A DNA stretch of 12,361 nucleotides, from NCBI GenBank assembly GCA_025351545.1, contig JANXVQ010000341.1, positions 1 to 12,361 on the forward strand, given 5' to 3'. The stretch comes from Spirosoma sp. (GTDB lineage Bacteria; Bacteroidota; Bacteroidia; Cytophagales; Spirosomataceae). Position numbers and translations under genes: made by a program. The notes under the pieces were generated by a model. That model had not been told where the DNA came from. It saw nothing but the letters and a program-made list of their open reading frames with translations, and ran no database searches. Of the stretch, positions 1 through 5,084 are shown piece by piece. Positions within the stretch are counted from its first letter, which is position 1; each line of letters begins with the position of its first letter.

Positions 1-1
1 C

Positions 2-229
2 CCGTTGCGCGGCCGACGCATCGAGTTATTTCCTGATCTATCGAACGATAGAAGTGCGTTTGATCGCTGGAACCGGGTGGCGGGTGAGCTGTTAGCACAA
101 GGGTTTCAGATCACCGTTTCGACTTATTTGGAAGATAATGCCACGGACGAGGAACGAGTAGCCGGTGCCGACTTAGCCGATTTCTTACTCGAACAATGGC
201 CTGACCACTCCGCCCAGTGGGAAGAGTAA
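2..229 (+). CDS. C-terminal end of a DUF6371/toprim-like protein (5' partial)
   Basis: The open frame runs in from the left edge, so only about 75 C-terminal residues are visible and no true start can be assigned; the TTG at position 5 is an internal codon. The visible segment contains GRRIELFPDL, then FDRWNRVAGEL, a YLEDNATDEER stretch and an ending ADLADFLLEQW. From memory this matches the C-terminus of DUF6371-type proteins, toprim-related proteins of Bacteroidota mobile elements in which an acidic 'LFPD' strand precedes an amphipathic helix. That assignment is family recognition, not a search result. The role is probably primase/helicase-like DNA handling on a mobile element. The stop TAA is at 227-229. 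No T-rich terminator follows directly; the next structure is the hairpin at 303-340. Confidence 0.5.
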   Translation, partial: PLRGRRIELFPDLSNDRSAFDRWNRVAGELLAQGFQITVSTYLEDNATDEERVAGADLADFLLEQWPDHSAQWEE

Positions 230-302
230 TTCGGACGTTATCGTGAACGATTTGTCTAAACCACTAAAGTGAAAACGTACGTCTATTATACAGGGCTTTA
301 AT

Positions 303-340
303 CGTCTAGTAAATTCAAACGACTGCCTGTTTATTAGACG
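303..340. repeat. Inverted repeat upstream of tpx, with ATTAGAC-like heptamers
   Basis: Arms 303-313 and 330-340 are complementary over 11 positions with one G:T wobble, around a 16-nt loop. The right arm contains ATTAGAC (333-339). The same heptamer recurs at 364-370, between the -33 and -7 boxes of the tpx promoter. The left arm carries the inverted near-copy GTCTAGT (304-310). There is no T-run on either side, so a transcription terminator is less likely than protein-binding half-sites. Confidence 0.4.
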
Positions 341-349
341 AAAAATAGC

Positions 350-382
350 TTGACCGTTGTCTGATTAGACCTACTACCTTTG
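350..382 (+). promoter_or_regulatory. Bacteroidota-type promoter of tpx
   Basis: TACCTTTG at 375-382 is a perfect TAnnTTTG -7 box. TTGAC at 350-354 supplies a -33 TTG, with 22 nt between TTG and the -7 box. Transcription would begin near 388, about 35 nt before the ATG at 423. An ATTAGAC heptamer lies at 364-370 in the spacer, where a bound regulator would block polymerase. Confidence 0.65.
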
Positions 383-422
383 TACATTTGAGGAATTACT
401 TTCAATTTAATCCATTTTATTT

Positions 423-1016
423 ATGACCGGTATCAACAGCGCCACATACGCCTTTAAACTCTTTTTTTTGGGAATTGTCGGCCTATTCATGACAGGTAGT
501 TCGCTGGCACAAACGACAGGTACGGCCATTACTCTAGGGGGTAAACCAATTCATACCGTTGGTAAACTACCAGCGGTGGGAACAGCGGTCCAAGATTTCA
601 CCTTGACCGGTGTTGATCTTAAGGATAACACCTTAGCCGATTATAAGGGCAAATATGTGATCATGAATATTTTCCCCAGTGTGAACACCGGTGTTTGTTC
701 CAAATCGGTACGCAAATTTAATGAGGATGCGGCTGGACTAAAAAACACAATCGTGCTCTGTATTTCCAAAGATCTGCCGTTTGCCCAGAAAGCGTTTTGT
801 GGGGCGGAAGGCATTAAAAATGTGGTGATGCTGTCTGATTTCAGAACTGATTTTGGCCACTCTTACGGCGTTCAGATTGCCGACGGCCCCATGAAAGGTC
901 TGTTAAGTCGTGCGGTAATCGTAGTGAATCCTGAAGGAAAAGTCATCTACGAACAGCAAGTACCGGAAATAGGGCAAGAACCTGATTACGCTGCCGCTAT
1001 GGCTGTCATCAAGTAG
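423..1016 (+). CDS. tpx: Thiol peroxidase Tpx (atypical 2-Cys peroxiredoxin), exported form
   Basis: 197 aa. Reduces H2O2 and organic hydroperoxides, normally with thioredoxin as reductant. The Tpx active-site motif T89-G-V-C92 gives the peroxidatic Cys92. The resolving Cys126 lies in AFCGAEG; the Cys-Cys interval of 34 equals that of E. coli Tpx (61 to 95). Arg163 in LSRAVIV fits the conserved active-site Arg. The mature domain starts near ITLGGKPIHT (residues 36-45), matching the usual Tpx N-terminus. Residues 1-30 are therefore an extra N-terminal signal peptide (FKLFFLGIVGLFM hydrophobic core, SLAQ before the likely cleavage), so this copy probably works in the periplasm. That is unusual, since most Tpx lack a signal. 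The ATG at 423 is chosen because it includes the whole signal. It is monocistronic: own promoter at 350-382 and terminator at 1082-1104. Confident in family; export is inferred from sequence. Confidence 0.95.
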   Translation: MTGINSATYAFKLFFLGIVGLFMTGSSLAQTTGTAITLGGKPIHTVGKLPAVGTAVQDFTLTGVDLKDNTLADYKGKYVIMNIFPSVNTGVCSKSVRKFNEDAAGLKNTIVLCISKDLPFAQKAFCGAEGIKNVVMLSDFRTDFGHSYGVQIADGPMKGLLSRAVIVVNPEGKVIYEQQVPEIGQEPDYAAAMAVIK

Positions 1017-1081
1017 CATACGGACTGTCTTAGCCTGAAAATGTATCGGAGGTTTTTCTGAACGGTGGTCGGGTAGGAGGG

Positions 1082-1104
1082 AAGGGGCTGGAAACGGCCC
1101 TTTT
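1082..1104 (+). terminator. Rho-independent terminator of tpx
   Basis: Arms 1082-1090 and 1095-1103 form a 9-bp stem, counting two G:T wobbles, closed by a GAAA (GNRA) tetraloop at 1091-1094. The descending arm ends in a T4 tract (1101-1104). It lies 65 nt after the tpx stop. Confidence 0.75.
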
Positions 1105-1496
1105 CGCGTTCAATAAACCCGTTCAGTTTAATAGTTCACGCTTTAAGCACTACAAATGGTTTTATTGATCATATTAAACAGCAAGTACCCCTATCTGTTG
1201 GGTCTCTTTGCAGAATCGTACATAATTCCTCACGACTCAGAATCGCCCCTTTTTGATTTCAGAATTGCCGTTGGCACTCGTGATTTATTTATCAAAGTTC
1301 CGGTTTCAAAGGTGCCTCGCAAAGTGTTTACTTATAATGTAAACATTATTTTTGACCGCAAAAATCCATTGACAAATCACTGCATTCTATGAAATCATGT
1401 ATGAGCAGGTTTTGTGGGGCGTTTTTACCTGCGTAGCTCTCGCAAGGGTTATTGCCAACAAACGCCCTAAATTTCAGACTTTTAACAATCTTTTTG
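1105..1496. other. Gene-free AT-rich stretch with several dyads
   Basis: No convincing gene. A 78-codon open frame at 1156-1392 lacks a promoter, a start context and any family resemblance. A 16-bp palindrome, ATAATGT-AA-ACATTAT, spans 1334-1349. Two overlapping inverted repeats follow: GCAGGT 1405-1410 with ACCTGC 1427-1432, and GGGCGTTT 1417-1424 with AAACGCCC 1460-1467. They are mutually exclusive as RNA folds, which could suit a switch or a small RNA, but no promoter was found for one. Confidence 0.4.
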
Positions 1497-1538
1497 GCGC
1501 ATTTATTGTTAATAAATGAAATGCGCTATTTATATTTG
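1497..1538 (+). promoter_or_regulatory. Promoter with embedded palindromic operator for the small gene at 1571
   Basis: TATATTTG at 1531-1538 is a perfect TAnnTTTG -7 box. TTG at 1506-1508 lies 22 nt upstream of it, the same spacing as at tpx. A dyad, GCGCATTT (1497-1504) with AAATGCGC (1519-1526), encloses a second dyad, ATTTATT (1501-1507) with AATAAAT (1511-1517). Both straddle the -33 box, the classic position for a repressor operator. Transcription would start near 1544. Confidence 0.6.
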
Positions 1539-1570
1539 GCGCGATAAAAGACAACAAAAGAAATTTTGTC

Positions 1571-1771
1571 ATGGAAGATCTAATGCGTTTTGACAGCTTT
1601 GAAGAGCTAAAAGCTCATTTTGAGCCTGCACATTCAGATCCTCAAAGATCTATGGAGCGCCATCATTTATACACGGACTTCATGTCATCTTTGAGACACA
1701 ATACCATTGTCTTAAGTCCAGCCTCACAGCAAAATGCATTTGCTGCCGCTCCTCTAGAATATGCATTATAG
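1571..1771 (+). CDS. Small hypothetical protein (66 aa)
   Basis: Not recognised. The product is soluble-looking, with no signal peptide or membrane segment. The N-terminal half is acidic and helical in look (RFDSFEELKAHFEPAH), the middle has SMERHHLYTDFMSSLRHN, and the tail is Ala/Gln-rich and ends in LEYAL. The ATG at 1571 is preferred: it lies about 27 nt after the predicted transcription start, and a leader hairpin ACAAAA-GAAA-TTTTGT (1554-1569) ends one base before it, which could gate initiation. A second in-frame ATG at 1583 is possible. A dedicated promoter with an overlapping palindrome argues for a real regulated gene. The transposon terminus begins 54 nt after the stop. Confidence 0.55.
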   Translation: MEDLMRFDSFEELKAHFEPAHSDPQRSMERHHLYTDFMSSLRHNTIVLSPASQQNAFAAAPLEYAL

Positions 1772-1824
1772 TGAGTCCATCCTTCATATATTCGACGTTT
1801 TCAACAAGAATTCTGCAGAATATA

Positions 1825-1848
1825 GGAGAGCATAAAAAAGCCTGGGGT
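1825..1848 (+). repeat. Left terminal inverted repeat of the ISKra4-type transposon
   Basis: 24 nt, beginning GGAGAGCATAAAAAAGCCTG and ending GGGT. Its exact reverse complement is at 4741-4764. The match stops at the next base outward, which fixes the outer boundary. Confidence 0.9.
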
Positions 1849-1892
1849 GAATCTACGATTTTCGTACTTTAGGGTAAGCCTGTCGCCACCCT

Positions 1893-2603
1893 ATGAAAAA
1901 GAAAAAACGGCCGACACCTGAACCTGTTCCGGCTAAACCCTACGAGTGTCTCTATCACCTTAAAATCCATCTACTTGACATCAATCCGCAAGTGTATCGC
2001 CGGTTTGTCGTCAGGGGAGATACGACGGTGGTTCAGTTGCACCATATTGTCCAATTAGTTATGGGCTGGGACAATTGGCACCTGCATTACTTTCAAATTT
2101 TTGGTCGTCAGTATGGCATCGATTATACGGGTGGCGATCAGTTCTTGGGCATTCCCCAGATTACGCGGCTGGGCGATTTCGGTCTACGCACTAACGACAC
2201 GTTTCATTACCTGTATGATTACTATGACCGTTGGGCTCATCAACTGCGGATCGAAGCCATAACTCCTGATGATGGTCAATATCAGCATCCACATTGCTTA
2301 GAGGGTAAACGAGCTTGTCCACCCGAAAAAATAGGAGGCCCAAACGTATACACTCACCGAATTGACGAGCAACGGTATTGGGCGTATGACTGGTTGGACA
2401 CGCTGGTGGAACGATTACAGGCGGGCGAGAACCCGTTGGAAGATAATGTACCGGCTTGGTACTTCACTCATCACCCCGAACGGTTCGACTTGAAAGCCAT
2501 CAACCAGAAATTGGCAAAACTGTATCAAATTAAGGGTAACTCCGGTTTTTGGGAGACACAAGGCTGTTATGATGAATTAGAAGAGGATTCCGATGAGCCA
2601 TAA
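1893..2603 (+). CDS. Plasmid pRiA4b ORF-3 family protein (IS1096 TnpR-like)
   Basis: 236 aa, intact. A basic N-terminus (MKKKKRPTP) precedes a full pRiA4b ORF-3 domain. Visible family features are YHLKIHLLDINPQVYRRF (residues 21-38), the TT-x-x-x-LHHIVQLVMGWDNWHLH block (44-65), a YLYDYYDRWAHQLRIE strand pair (106-121) and the CLEGKRACPPE-x-x-GGP signature (135-150). The family is frequent on plasmids and in IS elements, for example IS1096 tnpR, but no biochemical activity is established to my knowledge. Here it is the first gene inside the transposon, 44 nt from the left terminal repeat, and it is probably read from a weak promoter near TACTTTAG (7 of 8 match to TAnnTTTG) just upstream. Unlike the next two genes it carries no insertion. 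Confidence 0.85.
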   Translation: MKKKKRPTPEPVPAKPYECLYHLKIHLLDINPQVYRRFVVRGDTTVVQLHHIVQLVMGWDNWHLHYFQIFGRQYGIDYTGGDQFLGIPQITRLGDFGLRTNDTFHYLYDYYDRWAHQLRIEAITPDDGQYQHPHCLEGKRACPPEKIGGPNVYTHRIDEQRYWAYDWLDTLVERLQAGENPLEDNVPAWYFTHHPERFDLKAINQKLAKLYQIKGNSGFWETQGCYDELEEDSDEP

Positions 2604-2639
2604 CTGTATCAAGATAACCAAGTGGTTTAGTTGATACAG
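2604..2639. promoter_or_regulatory. 36-bp dyad before the serine recombinase, possible recombinase site or operator
   Basis: CTGTATCAA (2604-2612) and TTGATACAG (2631-2639) are perfect 9-bp arms. Inside them AACC (2616-2619) pairs with GGTT (2624-2627) around AAGT; a 3x3 mismatch separates inner and outer arms. It overlaps the passenger's stop codon region and ends 18 nt before the recombinase ATG. No T-tract follows directly, so a terminator is unlikely. A serine-recombinase binding site (res-like) or an autoregulatory operator fits position and size. Confidence 0.5.
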
Positions 2640-2657
2640 GCTTCGTAGTTTTAGGCC

Positions 2658-3303
2658 ATGCAACAGGCCGCCATTTTCGTTCGGGTATCCAAAAGAGAGC
2701 AAGACTATCAACGCCAGCTGGAAGACTTACGTGCGGTTGCTCGTAGCCAATTGGTACAGGTAGTGGCCGAGATTTCGGAGAAGGTTAGCGGTGTTCGTAC
2801 TAATTTGGAACGGGATGGCATTCAGGAGTTACTTCGACTGAGTCGACAGGGAGCGATCCAGAAAGTGTTGGTTTGCGAAGTCTCCCGGTTGGGACGATCA
2901 ACGGTTGAAGTCCTACAGGTTGTCGACGAACTAACTGAGTTGGGCGTAAGCATCTACGTTCAAAACTTTGGCATAGAGACGCTCAAGAATGGGAAGCGTA
3001 ATCCGGTGGCTCAATTCTTGTTTACCTTACTGGCCGAGTTCGCACGTTTGGAAAGAGAGACACTTCGCGAACGCATTCTGTCAGGCATGGACGAATCGGA
3101 GCGCCGAAGCGACTCGGCGGCAAGGAAAGAAAATTGGGCGTCCTGACGGCACAGCGGAGGAGAAAGCGACCTTTCTGAAAAAATATGCCTCGGTGGTTCG
3201 GAATCTGCGAGCGGGATTGAGTATACGGAAAACGGCTAAATTGTGTGATGTATCCATAAATACGGTTCGAAAAGTCAATGAGTATGTATTGCCTAAACCC
3301 TGA
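2658..3303 (+). pseudogene. Serine recombinase (resolvase/invertase family), interrupted by a 16-nt insertion
   Basis: Catalyses site-specific DNA strand exchange through a phosphoserine intermediate, here probably resolving transposition cointegrates. The catalytic domain starts IFVRVS, giving Arg9 and nucleophile Ser11; EVSRLGRS (74-81) supplies the active-site arginines; FARLERETLRERI is the long dimer/E helix. The frame breaks at 3096-3111, where a 16-nt hairpin insertion separates SGMDE from TRRQGKKIGRP. Removing it gives a continuous 209-aa protein ending in a helix-turn-helix (SIRKTAKLCDVSINTVRKV), the normal length for the family. Without correction the first frame stops at 3146. No other lesion is visible. 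Either a recently broken gene or one rescued by recoding. It ends 5 nt before the transposase ATG. Confidence 0.85.
3096..3111 (+). repeat. 16-nt hairpin insertion, copy C (in recombinase)
   Basis: TCGG-AGCG-CCGA-AGCG: 4-nt arm, 4-nt loop, complementary arm, AGCG tail. It lies in the conserved SGMDE/RRQGKK junction. 12 of 16 positions match copy B. Deleting 16 nt restores frame 0 to frame 1. Confidence 0.7.
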
Positions 3304-3961
3304 CTGCCATGAAGTTTACTGTCTCATTGACCATCGAAGCTGCCGGTGAACCGCTTCAAACTGAGTTTATTTTAACGTTCGATAAAGATTGCCAGGACGT
3401 AGCTAACATTGGCTTATCACTTCCTGATTCAAAACAGATATTGGAATCGTTGCAAGCTAAAATCGTCCAACAGCAAGCCAATTATTTTTTGACACAGGAA
3501 TTACATAAGCTACCGGCCAGCCGGGTTTTAAAAGATTATCAGCCCCTAACGCTACGAACCCTATTCGGTATTGTACGGCTGAGAAGCCCCCGCTTCACCG
3601 TCACCCAAGCATCGGATAAGCTTCATACAGTAAGCCCGTTACGTTCCTTATTCACCCAACGTACCACACCGGAAATGCTTTATCTGGAAACGAAATGGGC
3701 GGCATTACTCCCCTTTTCTCAAACGGTTGCGTTGCTAAAAGAGGTGTTACCCATTGATCAAAAACTGAATGCCGCTACCATCCGAAATCATCTGGGACAA
3801 GTCGCTCGCCAAATCGATAACCAGTTAAGCGTTTCTACTTTAACCAACGCAAAAAGCCTACTTGAAGGGCGCAGTGTGGTACCTGAAGCTGAAGGCACGC
3901 TCGTTATGGGCGTGGATGGGGGTTATCTACGCGACTGGGCACAGAAGAAGACTTGCTTCGA

Positions 3962-3977
3962 CGGGGCCGCCCGTGCG
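3962..3977 (+). repeat. 16-nt hairpin insertion, copy A (in transposase)
   Basis: CGGG-GCCG-CCCG-TGCG. 15 of 16 bases are G or C. It splits a Glu codon (GA, then G at 3978) between catalytic Asp203 and the IVGKSVP strand. 13 of 16 positions match copy B. Confidence 0.75.
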
Positions 3978-4193
3978 GGTAATTGTTGGCAAATCTGTTC
4001 CCGCCGATCAGTCTGCTAAGTGTTTTGGTTTCGTACCAGGGTATGATCAGAAGGCCAAACTACGCGTTACTGAATTATTGAGCCAACAGGGAGTACAAGG
4101 TAATCATCGGGTTGTTTTTCTGTCGGATGGTGCGGCTAATCTGCGACAATTACAAAACCACCTAACCCCGAACGCTCAGCATATTCTGGACTG

Positions 4194-4209
4194 CCGGGCC
4201 GCCGGAGCG
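4194..4209 (+). repeat. 16-nt hairpin insertion, copy B (in transposase)
   Basis: CCGG-GCCG-CCGG-AGCG. 15 of 16 bases are G or C. It splits the Trp codon of HILDWFH (TG, then G at 4210). The arms differ from copy A but keep full complementarity. Confidence 0.75.
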
Positions 4210-4733
4210 GTTCCACCTGACGATGCGTTTTACGGTATTACAACAGTATTTGCAGGGTTTGACTAAAGTTGATGCGGATGGTGAGCAAATGCAAAAAAGG
4301 TTAGAGAGTGCAAAATGGCACCTCTGGCATGGAAACACGACCAAAGGGTTGGAGTTGATTCACGATTTAGACTGGGATGCCGATCTACACCGCCAGGAAG
4401 CGTCTACCAAATATGAAAAGATCAAACCTTTGATCCGGTATATTGGTGAGTTGGAAAGCTACATTCGACAAAACACTCATTTAATTGTTGACTACAGTGA
4501 ACGCTATCGGTACGGAGAAGCCATTTCGACCGGCTTTGTCGAGTCGACGGTCAATTATGTGGTGGCCAAGCGGTTCACCAAGAAACAGCAAATGCAATGG
4601 AGTAAAGCGGGAGCCCATCAGATGCTGGTGGTGCGAACCAAAGTATTAAATGATGACTGGGAGGGTGAGTTTAAGAAACAGTATCCCCGGTTTAGGGCGC
4701 AATCGGGCGCGGCAATGCCCATGGCCGCTTAAC

Positions 4734-4949
4734 CTAGTTGACCCCAGGCTTTTTTATGCTCTCCCAGCCCTTTATTTCACGTTGGTTATACATCTCCCAG
4801 TGATTTAGGTTATTACCTTCTAACAACAACACCCAGTCTCCAGACTTATCCGTAGTAGTCAGCGTTTCATTAGTTTTTCGGGTATAACCTGAACTGAAGT
4901 ATATAACCAGTGTACCTACCAGCAGAAATAGTGTCTTGTTATTGATCAT
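4734..4949 (-). pseudogene. 5' stub of a DUF1080 (3-keto-disaccharide hydrolase-like) gene
   Basis: Reads leftward from ATG 4949. Residues 1-20 form a signal peptide (hydrophobic TLFLLVGTLVIYF). The stretch GDWVLLLEGNNLNHWEMYN then resembles the first strands of DUF1080/3-keto-disaccharide hydrolases (W-x-x-LF-x-G-x-x-L-x-x-W), exported sugar-active proteins common in Bacteroidota. After GW the frame enters the transposon terminal repeat and ends at 4734 with about nine element-encoded residues, so roughly two thirds or more of the usual protein is missing. No continuation is visible left of the transposon. The IS1595 element is inserted 88 nt upstream of its start, probably separating it from its promoter. 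Family call from a short segment. Confidence 0.65.
4741..4764 (-). repeat. Right terminal inverted repeat of the ISKra4-type transposon
   Basis: Perfect reverse complement of 1825-1848. It supplies the last codons of the interrupted DUF1080 stub (after GW, read on the minus strand). Confidence 0.9.
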
Positions 4950-5065
4950 GGTGAAAAGTTTAATAGACCTCGAAAATCCACCGCCTTGGACAGTGCAGGT
5001 AGTGGTTTAATTTGCAGCCACGAATGTAATTAATTTAGGCTCAATTCGGATTCCAAGTTGATGTT

Positions 5066-5073
5066 TAGCTTTG
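5066..5073 (+). promoter_or_regulatory. -7 box of the IS1595 transposase
   Basis: TAGCTTTG, a perfect TAnnTTTG, ends 11 nt before the transposase ATG at 5085, so the mRNA would be almost leaderless. No clear -33 TTG at standard spacing was found; the outward part lies in the left terminal repeat. Confidence 0.45.
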
Positions 5074-5084
5074 CATAAAAACGT

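Larger units (their letters stand above)
3309..4732 (+). pseudogene. ISKra4-family transposase, interrupted by two 16-nt insertions
   Basis: Catalyses movement of the element. The N-terminal part contains TLFGIVRLRSPRF, typical of the family. The DDE candidates, numbered in the repaired protein, are Asp203 (GVDGGYLRDW), Asp268 (FLSDGA) and Glu401 (GFVESTVN). The frame shifts at 3962-3977, splitting KKTCFE from VIVGKSVP, and again at 4194-4209, splitting HILDW after the first two bases of the Trp codon from FHLTMRFTV. Deleting exactly 16 nt at both sites gives an uninterrupted 463-aa protein with every expected motif and no stop codon. The visible pieces are 3309-4019, a middle segment ending at 4266, and one ending at 4732. 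Start ATG 3309 is 5 nt after the recombinase stop, suggesting coupling. Not functional if translated conventionally. Confidence 0.9.
1825..4764 (+). mobile_element. ISKra4-type transposon with recombinase and pRiA4b ORF-3 passenger (2,940 bp)
   Basis: Bounded by perfect 24-bp terminal inverted repeats at 1825-1848 and 4741-4764. Inside, all on the plus strand, are a pRiA4b ORF-3/IS1096 TnpR-like gene (1893-2603), a serine recombinase (2658-3303) and an ISKra4-family transposase (3309-4732). The recombinase and transposase are 5 nt apart and presumably co-transcribed. The right end interrupts a DUF1080 gene. No target-site duplication is visible (flanks GAATATA on the left, CAGCCCT on the right), and the rest of the DUF1080 gene is not found left of the element, so a deletion or rearrangement followed insertion. 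The two enzyme genes carry three 16-nt hairpin insertions. Confidence 0.85.

Noticed and set aside
1156..1392. 78-codon open frame on the plus strand
   Set aside because: No promoter box at a suitable distance, no family resemblance, unusual composition and an internal 16-bp palindrome; treated as non-coding.
2989..3303. Separate 104-aa gene after the recombinase
   Set aside because: The first half is out-of-frame recombinase; from GKKIGRP it is the recombinase C-terminus displaced by insertion C.
3513..3524. CCGGC-CA-GCCGG palindrome in the transposase
   Set aside because: Normal in-frame coding (LPASRV) with a 2-nt loop; not of the insertion type.
3862..4266. Separate 134-aa gene in the transposon
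   Set aside because: Its first 30 codons are out-of-frame reading of the transposase; from VIVGKSVP it is the transposase middle segment between insertions A and B.
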